A DNA stretch of 64,000 bases from JAKZVK01 sp965248255 (lineage in GTDB: Bacteria > Acidobacteriota > Terriglobia > Bryobacterales > UBA6623). The notes below the pieces were generated by a model, which did no database searches, was not told the origin of the DNA, and was given only the letters and a program-made list of their open reading frames with translations. Made by a program: the position numbers and the translations under genes. How positions within the stretch are numbered: position 1 is the first letter of the stretch; each line of letters begins with the position of its first letter. The stretch lies in the NCBI GenBank assembly GCA_965248255.1, contig CBDFIW010000004.1, forward strand, positions 124,001 through 188,000, written 5' to 3'. Positions 8,267-16,699 of this stretch are shown here, piece by piece.

Positions 8267-9160
8267 GGCACGTAATCGAGTTCGAACAACTCTCGCGGCA
8301 CTTTGGGCGGACGGAAGCCGTCCGAGACCTGACGTTCGGCGTGCCGCAGGGCAGCATCTACGCTTTCCTCGGCCCCAACGGCGCTGGTAAGACGACGACC
8401 ATCAAGGTTCTCATGAACCTGCTCGACCCCTCCGGCGGCCGCGCCGCCGTCTTCGGGCGGGACTCCATCCAACTACAGCCGGCCGACCTAGCGCGCATCG
8501 GATATGTCTCGGAAAACCAGGTTCTTCCCGAGTGGATGACCCCCGAGCAGTTGCTCGCTTTTTGCAAGCCTTTCTATCCCACCTGGGACGACGGTCTCTG
8601 TGGGAGGCTTCTCCGCATGTTCGACCTGCCGCCGCACCGCAAGATTCGCACCTTCTCGCGCGGCATGAAGATGAAAGTTGCCATGGTGGCCGCGTCTGCT
8701 TGTGCTCGACGAGCCCTTCAGCGGACTGGACCCGCTCGTGCGCGACGAGATCATCGAAGGCATGCTCGAGTTGAGCGGAGAAGAGGAGTGGACCATTTTC
8801 GTCTCCTCGCACGATCTGTCCGAGATCGAGAACCTGGCAGGCCATGTCGGGTTCATCCGCGAGGGGCGTCTCGTCCTGTCCGGGGCATTGGGTTCGCTTC
8901 AGGAACGCTTTCGAGAGATTGAGGTAACGCTTCCGCGGCCCTGACAGATGCCCGCTGCATGGCCGCGGGACTGGCTTTCGCCCAAGACCGCCGACGGCGT
9001 AGTGCGTTTTGTCGACACGCAATACGAACCGCAGCGGACCGAGCAAACCTCGCGAGCGTCCTTCCCACCCGAGGCCGGCTATTCCGCCTCGCCGATGACG
9101 CTACGAGAGATCTTCGTGGCGCTGGCGCGCGCAGCGAACGACAAGGGGGCCCGATCATGA
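8263..9160 (+). pseudogene. ABC transporter ATP-binding protein, broken by frameshift and stop codon
   Basis: The first frame gives a good ATPase N-terminus with Walker A (G-P-N-G-A-G-K-T-T) and the signature-like F-S-R-G-M-K-M-K-V. Near 8690 the frame is lost; Walker B (L-L-V-L-D-E-P-F-S-G-L-D) and the H-loop (S-S-H-D-L-S-E-I-E) follow in another frame. Compared with the family, about six residues between M-V-A and R-L-L are missing, fitting a deletion of 3n+2 bases (for example 17). A TGA at 8942-8944 then interrupts the second frame, after which the C-terminal part runs on to 9160. The repaired length would be near 300 residues, usual for the family. Both lesions would have to be sequencing errors for the gene to work. 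Confidence 0.85.
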
Positions 9161-10755
9161 ACCAAGCCTGGCACCTTCTGAAAAAAGACCTTCGACGACT
9201 TTGGCCCTTGCTGAGTTTGCTCTACGGAATGCTGTTGCTGCAGGACGTGCTGGCCCTGCGAGATCCGCTCACCGAGGAGACCTACCTGAGCTTCGGCCCC
9301 CTCCAGTTGTTGCTGATTCCCACTGTCATAGGCGTGGTCGGCATGGCGGTTCAGCAGGAACCGCTGGTCGGTACGACGGCGTTCTGGCTCACCCGACCGG
9401 TGCGTCGTAGCTCGCTTGTGCTCGCGAAAGCCGCCTTTCTCCTTGCTCTTGTCTTCGCCCCGCTGGTTCTCTCCGCGACGAGTATGTGGATGGTGTACGG
9501 ACTCGAGGCGGAGCGCTATCCCCTGCTTCTGCTCGAAACGTGCGGTCCCTTGGTTTCCATGGTGATCGCAAGTGTGGTTCTGGCGGCGGTGACTCCCTCT
9601 CTGCCGGTTTACTTCGTGGCTTGGCTCGCGGGGTTCCTGGCCCTTGACGTTGCTTCGTCCGTGGTCCAGTCTCTGTTCGATGTGACTTTCTTCAATTCCC
9701 GAATGCTCGTGGAAGGAGAGCCGTCCAGGAGGATCGTCTTTTGGGTCGTGATCATCGTTTCAGGCGGACTGTTAACGTCCTACCAATACCTGACGCGGAA
9801 GACACGGCGGTCCCTTGTCGGGTTAGGGATCGGTTTCGTGCTCGCGGTGTTCGTCGATGCATTGTGGCCATGGGACGTGCTGCACATATTCAGCGATCGC
9901 GCGGCTGCATATCCGCAGCTCGTATTCAGCTCGCCCTCTGCCGACGGGGCCTTCCAGGCGAAAAGAGAAGGCGGCGGAGTAATGGCGATACGCGGTCAAA
10001 TCGAGGCCCGCAGTGGATCGCCCGGACTCGATTTCGAAATCCGGCAAATCACAGGCGAACTGGCGCCGCGGCTGGGCGACCCTGCCTTCGTACTCAGACG
10101 TAACTCGTGTGCGTCTTCAGCTCTGGGACGGGGAGAGGAGGGGGCTCTCCCTGGCTATCGCTGGGCGGGGAATCAGCGGCCCGAACCTACACCGATAGCA
10201 ATCAGAACGCTGGGCTGGCCAACCTTCGACGAGTTGATCGCCCACCCCGGTACACTTAGCGCCACGGCCCGCGGCCGAGCCTTCCGCTACCGCGTGGCCG
10301 GGACCGTTCCTCTCTCCGTGGGCGCACGCTTCGAGAAAGGATCCGTCGCCGCAGTGATACGACGGATTTCGCGCGGCGAGGCAGAGCTACACGTCACTCT
10401 GCGCGACCGTCACCTCCCATCCCGGCTGGATCCGAGGCCCTTTCCACGAATCCTGCTGATCAATCCGGTGCGTCGAGAGATGCTCATGGCGGGGCCCGAC
10501 GAGAGCAGAAAGAGGTTTCATCGGACCCTGACCGGCTCAGGAATTTCGGGTACCGAAAGAACCTTTCCTTTTCCGCTGGAGTTGACGAACGGCGACGAAG
10601 TCGTTGCTCGTATCGGAGACGATTGGCTCGCGGATGCCGAGCTGGCGTTCCTCGAATGGCTACCGGCCGGCCGTTTTGAGACGACGCTGCGCGTGGAAGA
10701 CTTCCGCATGCACGACGCCACCTTCACCCGTCAGACGGTCTATGCGATCGAGTGA
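9157..10755 (+). CDS. ABC-2 type transporter permease of the YtrA-like operon
   Basis: 532 residues from the ATG at 9157, which overlaps the end of the ATPase reading as ATGA. The N-terminal 280 residues hold about six hydrophobic segments (for example L-L-L-I-P-T-V-I-G-V-V-G-M-A-V and W-V-V-I-I-V-S-G-G-L-L), as in ABC-2 permeases. The remaining roughly 250 residues are soluble, probably outside the membrane, and unrecognised. The operon layout (regulator, ATPase, permease with 4-nt overlaps) says it pairs with the ATPase just upstream. Because that ATPase is broken, the permease may be without an energy source. The frame also extends upstream to 8959, which is a shadow of the ATPase gene. 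Confidence 0.8.
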   Translation: MNQAWHLLKKDLRRLWPLLSLLYGMLLLQDVLALRDPLTEETYLSFGPLQLLLIPTVIGVVGMAVQQEPLVGTTAFWLTRPVRRSSLVLAKAAFLLALVFAPLVLSATSMWMVYGLEAERYPLLLLETCGPLVSMVIASVVLAAVTPSLPVYFVAWLAGFLALDVASSVVQSLFDVTFFNSRMLVEGEPSRRIVFWVVIIVSGGLLTSYQYLTRKTRRSLVGLGIGFVLAVFVDALWPWDVLHIFSDRAAAYPQLVFSSPSADGAFQAKREGGGVMAIRGQIEARSGSPGLDFEIRQITGELAPRLGDPAFVLRRNSCASSALGRGEEGALPGYRWAGNQRPEPTPIAIRTLGWPTFDELIAHPGTLSATARGRAFRYRVAGTVPLSVGARFEKGSVAAVIRRISRGEAELHVTLRDRHLPSRLDPRPFPRILLINPVRREMLMAGPDESRKRFHRTLTGSGISGTERTFPFPLELTNGDEVVARIGDDWLADAELAFLEWLPAGRFETTLRVEDFRMHDATFTRQTVYAIE

Positions 10756-11249
10756 CGCGCTGTGTCGCGCCGTGCGGCGGATGCCCGTATCAGACTATGT
10801 CGGCGCGGCAAAACACCGACGTTCACGCGACGTTGGCGGGTGATGATCAGAACAACGCGGCTTGGCGGTCATCTATGACGATCTGGTCAACCTGGCATTG
10901 CTTCGGGGATCATCCCGATGCCGGTATCGCGCTACACTGGGCCGCGTCAGGATGGCAGCCGTACGCGAAGCAGGGAACGGGCTCTTGCAAAGGTGTAGCG
11001 AGGTCTGGGAACTCAAACCGACAAGTCGGAGCTCATGTGGTGTAAGCCTCCAGGCTTGCCCCGTCCTGTGTCACGGCCCGATTCCTCGGTTCTCAGGTCC
11101 GCGGCCAACAGCGGGTACTCGGTCGTTTGCCGTCCTGAGTCTCGAAGAATCGAGACTCGGCAAGGCTGGAGCCCTACGCCACATCCCGCTCGGGCGCTCT
11201 TCAAAGGTTGACACTCTTGTTCGGATGACGGCTAGTAGTGGAGGGACGC
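10756..11249. other. Intergenic stretch without a supported gene
   Basis: Short frames here lack coding character and resemble no protein. The one clear structure is the palindromic repeat at 11035-11184. Confidence 0.5.
11035..11184. repeat. Palindromic intergenic repeat element
   Basis: The 26-nt arm at 11035-11060 pairs with 11159-11184 with 22 of 26 matches, enclosing a perfect 9-bp hairpin GAGTCTCGA/TCGAGACTC at 11137-11158 (4-nt loop). There is no T-run, so it is not a simple terminator. It looks like a non-coding mobile palindrome; no second copy was noticed in this window. Confidence 0.6.
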
Positions 11250-11621
11250 ATGAGTGATCCCTCTCCGACCGAGAGCCGGCGCGATCAAGAGCACTGGTGG
11301 CTGTGCTCTCACTTGGTGCGGCTTGAATCCGCGGAGCCGGCCGGGCCGTCCGAAACCGTTGTACTGGAGGAGATCGGTGCAGGCGGAATGCGGATCGCCG
11401 TGGAAGACCCCTGCCCTCCCGGGCGGCATCTCAGGATCAAAGCGGAGGGCTTCGACGAACGCGCGGAGGTGATCGCTTGCTGCCGGCGCGAGACGGACTA
11501 CCTCCTTGAGTTGCGGTTTGAGGACGGCTTCCGGTGGTCACCCTCGTCCTGGCAACCACAGCATCTCTATCGTCCTGGGACCCGGCGGGCAAGGGCGAGG
11601 GGTGCCTCGCCGAACACATGA
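11250..11621 (+). CDS. PilZ-like domain protein
   Basis: 123 residues from the ATG at 11250; GGAGGG lies 5 nt upstream and decides against the GTG at 11238. The middle resembles a small PilZ-type beta barrel: V-V-L-E-E-I-G-A-G-G-M-R-I-A-V corresponds to the D/N-x-S-x-x-G strand, and later strands (L-R-I-K-A-E-G-F, A-E-V-I-A-C-C-R-R) fit. The canonical N-terminal R-x-x-x-R c-di-GMP motif is not evident, so ligand binding is doubtful. The C-terminal 20 residues are basic and low in complexity. It precedes hisS by 127 bp. Confidence 0.5.
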   Translation: MSDPSPTESRRDQEHWWLCSHLVRLESAEPAGPSETVVLEEIGAGGMRIAVEDPCPPGRHLRIKAEGFDERAEVIACCRRETDYLLELRFEDGFRWSPSSWQPQHLYRPGTRRARARGASPNT

Positions 11622-11748
11622 CCAGCGTCTCGGTTCGAGAGAGGCGGGCTCGCCGGGCGGAATGCTACCCTGGGCGAGTAGTAGGGGGGGGCGATTAGTC
11701 GGGGGCGGATAGCCGCTCCATCCTTCTGAAATCGCTTCGCACGTCCTG

Positions 11749-13158
11749 ATGGTTGAACCTCGCCTTTCACGCGGTTTGCGTGACCTTCTGCCCGAGTACA
11801 TGCTGGCGCGGCAGCGGATGATCGACACGATCCGCGGCGTCTACGAGTTGTACGGCTTCTCGCCGCTAGACACCCCGGCCGTGGAGTTCCTCGATGTGCT
11901 CTCCGGATCAGCGGGCGAGGAGGCCCAACAACAGATCTTCCGCGTTACGAATCCTGAAGAAGAGCAACTGGGGCTGCGGTTTGATCTGACGGTGCCGTTG
12001 TCGAGGGTCGTCTCGCAGTACCAGGACTTGGTGCTTCCGTTCCGGCGCTACCAGGTTTCACCGGTGTGGCGCGCGGATAAACCCGAACCCGGCCGCTACC
12101 GTGAGTTCACGCAGTTCGACTTGGACTCGGTGGGCGCGGAGTCTGAAATCGCCGACACGGAAATCCTAACCGGCATGTGCGATGCCCTCGATGCGCTCGA
12201 CGTGGGGCCGTACCGTGTTCGGTTCTCGAGCCGGAAGATTCTCAATCTACTGCTGGACTACGCAGGCGTCCCGCAGGACAGCGGCCCGGCCGTCTTCCGC
12301 GTGCTCGACAAGCTCGACAAGATCGGCATCGACAAGATGAAGTTGGAATTGACCAGCGGGTACAAGGATGAGTCGGGCGCGCCGATTGCCGGGCTCGGAC
12401 TCACGTCCGCACAGGTCGGGAAGATCGACCACTTTCTTCACACGACCGGTGAGACCCGCGACGAGGTTGTGCGCAAGCTGCGCGAGCTGTTCTCTGAAGT
12501 CGCCCATGCGCCGGATGAAATTGACGTCGTTGAGAGGATCTCTTCGCAGCTCGGGTCGCTGGGGTACGGCAGCGACCGTGTCGTGATTGACTTGAGCATC
12601 GCGCGGGGTCTGGCGTACTACACGGGTCCGGTATTCGAGGCGGTTCTGCTCGACGCGCCGCAGTTCGGTTCGGTCTTTGCCGGCGGACGTTACGACGACC
12701 TCGTGACGCGTTTCACCGGCAAGCGGATCCCAGCAACGGGTGCTTCCATGGGTGTCGATCGGCTGCTAGCCGCGCTCATTGAGCTGAAGCGCATTCGTCT
12801 TGAACGCACGACGACGCAAGTGCTGGTTACCGCGATGGATCCCGACCTCACGTCTGAGTACCTGGCCATTACGTACGAACTACGGAGGGCGGGCATCCGG
12901 GCGGAGATCAACGTAGGCAAGGCCAAACGGCTGGGCAAGCAACTGCAACGCGCCGACCGGCTAGAGATCCCCTTCGTCGTCATCATGGGCTCGGACGAAG
13001 CGCAGCGGGGCGTGGTCACGCTGAAAGAAATGGGCGAGGGCCGGCAAAAGGCCGCTGAGGTGAGCAGCCATGACGAGTGGAAGGCCGAGCGCTTCGGGCA
13101 ACAGGAAGTACCGCGGGCCGACCTGGCACAGCGATTGCGGGAGCTGCTTGCCGAGTAG
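11749..13158 (+). CDS. hisS: Histidyl-tRNA synthetase
   Basis: 469 residues of a class II aminoacyl-tRNA synthetase that charges tRNA-His in the cytosol. Motif 1 lies in the region of L-D-T-P-A-V-E-F; motif 2 is F-R-R-Y-Q-V-S-P-V-W-R with R-Y-R-E-F-T-Q-F-D; the histidine-specific loop is G-L-A-Y-Y-T-G-P-V-F-E; motif 3 is G-A-S-M-G-V-D-R-L. The C-terminal anticodon-binding domain (about residues 360-469) is present. The length is slightly above the usual 420-430 residues. It is followed by the glycolate oxidase-like genes. Confidence 0.96.
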   Translation: MVEPRLSRGLRDLLPEYMLARQRMIDTIRGVYELYGFSPLDTPAVEFLDVLSGSAGEEAQQQIFRVTNPEEEQLGLRFDLTVPLSRVVSQYQDLVLPFRRYQVSPVWRADKPEPGRYREFTQFDLDSVGAESEIADTEILTGMCDALDALDVGPYRVRFSSRKILNLLLDYAGVPQDSGPAVFRVLDKLDKIGIDKMKLELTSGYKDESGAPIAGLGLTSAQVGKIDHFLHTTGETRDEVVRKLRELFSEVAHAPDEIDVVERISSQLGSLGYGSDRVVIDLSIARGLAYYTGPVFEAVLLDAPQFGSVFAGGRYDDLVTRFTGKRIPATGASMGVDRLLAALIELKRIRLERTTTQVLVTAMDPDLTSEYLAITYELRRAGIRAEINVGKAKRLGKQLQRADRLEIPFVVIMGSDEAQRGVVTLKEMGEGRQKAAEVSSHDEWKAERFGQQEVPRADLAQRLRELLAE

Positions 13159-13363
13159 GTGAATCTCTCAATCGACAAACGAATACCGGCTGACCTTCGC
13201 TCGCGGGTTGCAGCGGGTTGTGTGCCGCGTGCGTCAGTAAGTGGGCTCAGGCGGATCTTTTCGCGAACGCTGGGTCGAGATAAGTACGACCGCTCCCTCA
13301 CGGTCACGGCTCGGAAGCAAACCCTCGGCACCCATCCAGAAGCGGTGTGCTTACCATAGAGGG

Positions 13364-14554
13364 ATGCCGGTGGAGATAGCTTCGTCGAGCGTCGAGGAAC
13401 TCGCGAAGGCGCTCGGCGATTGCGGCAGCCGCAAGCAGACCGTTGAGTTGGGCGGGGCCTTCACAAAGCGGACGATGGGAGGCGCGGTCGCTGACAGCGA
13501 CGTTGTGCTTTCAACCCGCGGCCTTGGCCGTGTTCTTTCCTACGAACCGAAGGACCTGACGGTGAGTGTCGAAGCGGGCATGCGTTACCGCGAGCTGCAA
13601 GAAACACTCCAAGCGGAAGGGCAGTTTCTGCCCCTCGATCCGCCACTCGCCGACCGTGCCACCGTGGGAGGTGCGATCGCGACGAACGGCAGCGGCCCGC
13701 GGCGGCGACGCTACGGGGCGGCGCGCGACCTGGTCATCGGGATGAAGATGATCACGATCGAAGGCAAGACCGTCGAGTCGGGGGGCATGGTGGTCAAGAA
13801 TGTGACCGGGCTCGACATGGCCAAGATCATGATCGGCTCGTTCGGCACCTTGGCGGCCATCGCGAGCGTGAACTTCAAGGTGTTTCCTAAGCCCGAGGAG
13901 GAGCGTACGTTTGGTTGCTGGGCGGGAAGGATCGAGCCGCTGTTGAAGCTGCGAAAGGAGATCTTGCAGAGCGTCCTTCAGCCGGTGGCGATCGACCTCC
14001 TGAATCCGGCAGCCGTCGAACGTGCCGGTCTCGACGGTAGGGGTTATGCGCTCTTGCTGGAGGCCACCGGAAGCCGACCGGTTGTCGAGAGGTACGAGCG
14101 GGACTATTCCAAACTGGCAAGCGAAGCGGGCGTCGATCAGTTTTTGGCGTTTGCGGGCACGGAGGCGGAGGGCGTCTGGCAGCCGGTACGGGACTTCTCG
14201 GCCGTGGAGGCCGTGGAGGAAGGAACCGTGCTGCGTGTCTCTTCTGAGCCGAAGAAGATTGCTGAGATATTCGACCTCACCGAGCAAGCCGTGCCCGGCG
14301 CAGCCGTGCTTGCCCGCGCGGCCGCCGGGGTTGGCTTTGTGTTGTGCGGCCAGGCCGAGCAAGCCGGACGCTGCCTGGCGGCCTTTCGCGAGGCCGGCCT
14401 GGTCGCTTGCGTGGAGTCTGCTCCGGTGGCGGTCAAGCGGTCGTTGGAGAGCTGGGCGGACCCGGGCGAACAGTTCGAGGTGATGCAGCGTATCAAGGAT
14501 GCGCTCGATCCGCATCATCTGCTCAATCCCGGTCGATTGTTCACTCGGATTTAA
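13364..14554 (+). CDS. glcE: Glycolate oxidase FAD-binding subunit GlcE-like
   Basis: 396 residues from the ATG at 13364. This is an FAD-linked oxidase of the PCMH/VAO type: the strand D-L-T-V-S-V-E-A-G-M-R-Y, the P-P-L-A-D-R-A-T-V-G-G-A-I-A-T-N-G-S-G stretch for the FAD pyrophosphate, and V-K-N-V-T-G-L-D-M-A-K. GlcE works with GlcD and the iron-sulfur subunit GlcF to oxidise glycolate to glyoxylate and feed electrons to the membrane. The glcF-like gene follows, while no glcD is seen in the window, so it must lie elsewhere or the substrate differs. The C-terminus ends in the usual H-L-L-N-P-G-R-L-F. Confidence 0.88.
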   Translation: MPVEIASSSVEELAKALGDCGSRKQTVELGGAFTKRTMGGAVADSDVVLSTRGLGRVLSYEPKDLTVSVEAGMRYRELQETLQAEGQFLPLDPPLADRATVGGAIATNGSGPRRRRYGAARDLVIGMKMITIEGKTVESGGMVVKNVTGLDMAKIMIGSFGTLAAIASVNFKVFPKPEEERTFGCWAGRIEPLLKLRKEILQSVLQPVAIDLLNPAAVERAGLDGRGYALLLEATGSRPVVERYERDYSKLASEAGVDQFLAFAGTEAEGVWQPVRDFSAVEAVEEGTVLRVSSEPKKIAEIFDLTEQAVPGAAVLARAAAGVGFVLCGQAEQAGRCLAAFREAGLVACVESAPVAVKRSLESWADPGEQFEVMQRIKDALDPHHLLNPGRLFTRI

Positions 14555-14634
14555 GGCCGGAATGGCAAGAGAGGGCATATTACACTAGAGGCCGTTTGCT
14601 TCTTCCGAAGCCTCGGTTCAACCTGGACCCCCAC

Positions 14635-15942
14635 GTGAGCCCTACCGCCGCACCATCACCGGAGCCCTTCGACGTACCTCAGCAGAAGGACCTCGACCGT
14701 TGCGTCCATTGCGGGCTATGCCTGAATGCCTGTCCGACGTATCGGGAGCTGGGGCTCGAGATGGACTCTCCGCGGGGGCGCATTTATCAGATGGTGCAGG
14801 TCCGCGAGGGCCGGCTTGCCATCAACGACGACTACGTTGAACACATCGATTTGTGTCTGGCGTGCCGGGCTTGCGAAACCGCCTGCCCATCCGGCGTGCA
14901 GTACGGCAAGTTGGTTGAAGCCGCGCGGGCGGAGATCGAAGGGAGCCGCACTCATGGATGGCTCGAACGCCTGGTCCGCTGGTTCGTTTACGACCGTTTG
15001 CTGACCAGTCCCTTCTTACTCAAGGTCGTAGGCTACAAACTGTGGGCCTACCGTTGCAGCGGCCTGCAATGGTTGGTGCGCAAGTTGGGCATCCTCAAGC
15101 CCTTTGGCCGTCTGGCCGAGTTGGAGCAGTTGAGCCCAACGGCCGAACCGCCTTTCTTCTTCGGGCAGGTTGGTAAGACGTTTCCGGCCAAGGGTGAGCG
15201 GAAGTATCGGGTCGCGATGCTCGCGGGCTGCATCGCAAACCTGTCGTTCGCGCGGATGAATGAGGCGACGGTGCGCGTGCTGCAGCGCAACGGTTGCGAA
15301 GTGAGCTTGCCTGCGGAGCAAGGCTGCTGTGGAGCGCTGCAGGTCCACGCCGGCCTGAGGGAGCTGGGCCGGCGTCAGGCGAAGCAGAACATCGAGGCGT
15401 TTGAACAGGGCGGCTATGACGCCATTATCACGAACGCCGCGGGTTGCGGTTCGGTGGTCAAAGAGTACCCCGAGCTGTTCGAACATGATCCCGCATGGCA
15501 TGCCCGCGCGACGGCGTTCTCTTCCAAGGTAAAGGACGTCAGCGAGTTTCTGGCCAGCATCGAACTGAACGAGAATCTCAGTTCCCTGCCCCTCACCGTG
15601 ACCTACCAGGATTCCTGCCACCTGCTGCACGGCCAGAAGGTGCGCACTCCTCCCAGGAAAATGTTGGCCGCCATCCCAGGCCTTCGGTTTCGGGAGCTGC
15701 CGCTTTCAGAAATCTGCTGTGGCAGTGCCGGTGTGTACAACGTGGAACACACCGACATGTCGATGGCTCTGCTCAAGAAGAAGATGCAGATGATCGAAAC
15801 CACCGGGGCGGACACGATCGTGACGGCCAATCCGGGGTGCTTGCTGCAGCTTCGGGTGGGTGTGGAGAAGTACGGGAAGAATCAGCGGGTGCTTCATGTG
15901 GTGGAGTTATTGGACGAGGCTTACCGTGGCGCGTCGGGTTGA
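14635..15942 (+). CDS. glcF: Glycolate oxidase iron-sulfur subunit GlcF-like
   Basis: 435 residues from a GTG at 14635; the frame is open further up but that part shadows glcE. Two ferredoxin-type clusters are seen near the N-terminus, C-V-H-C-G-L-C-L-N-A-C-P and C-L-A-C-R-A-C-E-T-A-C-P. They are followed by two CCG domains (G-C-C-G-A-L-Q, and E-I-C-C-G-S-A-G-V-Y-N near the end), which bind further cofactors in GlcF, LutA and HdrB proteins. It passes electrons from the flavin subunit to the quinone pool. It lies 80 nt after glcE and is most likely co-transcribed with it. Confidence 0.9.
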   Translation: MSPTAAPSPEPFDVPQQKDLDRCVHCGLCLNACPTYRELGLEMDSPRGRIYQMVQVREGRLAINDDYVEHIDLCLACRACETACPSGVQYGKLVEAARAEIEGSRTHGWLERLVRWFVYDRLLTSPFLLKVVGYKLWAYRCSGLQWLVRKLGILKPFGRLAELEQLSPTAEPPFFFGQVGKTFPAKGERKYRVAMLAGCIANLSFARMNEATVRVLQRNGCEVSLPAEQGCCGALQVHAGLRELGRRQAKQNIEAFEQGGYDAIITNAAGCGSVVKEYPELFEHDPAWHARATAFSSKVKDVSEFLASIELNENLSSLPLTVTYQDSCHLLHGQKVRTPPRKMLAAIPGLRFRELPLSEICCGSAGVYNVEHTDMSMALLKKKMQMIETTGADTIVTANPGCLLQLRVGVEKYGKNQRVLHVVELLDEAYRGASG

Positions 15943-16699
15943 ACGGTTTACGGGTGAGGCGAGGCGGTTGCCTACCACTCCTTAACGGTTTGCGGGGCCA
16001 GTCGCGGCCCGGCTGGGGGTAAGCCGGCTGCCGGTCACAGAACTTCGGGATTTTTCTCTGGGTGAACCCAAGGTGCTACGGCGGGCACATCACTTTGATT
16101 CCACCGTCCAGGATCGATCAAGATAACTGCCATCGCATCAGTGAGATCACTGGCGGTCCTTGAAGTATTACTCGGGTGCATGGGCCTCGAAAACAACACT
16201 GCCGCAAAGCGCTTTGGTGCCACTTCGACACGGCAATTCCCTCGTTTTGTGACACCTTGGGGATATACTAGCGGCGGATGGCAACTGCTCATTTGCCGCT
16301 GTAGGCAACGTCAGCCGCGGGCCGTTCCGAAGTCGGGAGACCTCGGGCCGGTAGCGGGCTTGTTGACGGAATGGCCGAGGCGTTGCCGCGAGAGCCGCTG
16401 AGCCTCTTCCGGTTCTGAGGACTGCTCCTTACCCCCGCCCGGCTTGCTGTTTCCGGCCCTTGACCGTTACACCGCGGTCCCGCAAGCCCCGTTCCACGCT
16501 AGCAGATGGATGGTGGCCGCAAGGCTCGTCCTAGCCTTCTCAGAGGGGACCTGCAAGGCGGTGGAAGAGCTGGGGCAGCGTCCGTCCACAAGATTCGCTT
16601 GCTGTAGCGAAGACCCGATTAAGCCGACTTGCCTACTGGTGCTAACCGTAGGCCGTTGTGTCGGAGGTATAGCCTTATGCCTGGTATTCTCGGTGGGCC
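15943..16699. other. Long intergenic region, no supported gene
   Basis: Frames on both strands give only low-quality translations. A 6-bp stem at 16009-16027 (CCGGCT/AGCCGG) lies after glcF and may be a weak terminator, but it lacks a T-run. The last 100 bases before 16700 contain, in another frame, a hydrophobic segment (G-G-I-A-L-C-L-V-F-S) that could be the true signal peptide of the next gene if one frameshift is present. Confidence 0.45.

Noticed and set aside
11622..11748. Possible T-box or attenuator before hisS
   Set aside because: No T-box consensus and no terminator stem with a T-run were found.
15943..16300. Minus-strand frame of 85 residues after glcF
   Set aside because: No recognisable motif, no ribosome binding site and no neighbour that supports it.
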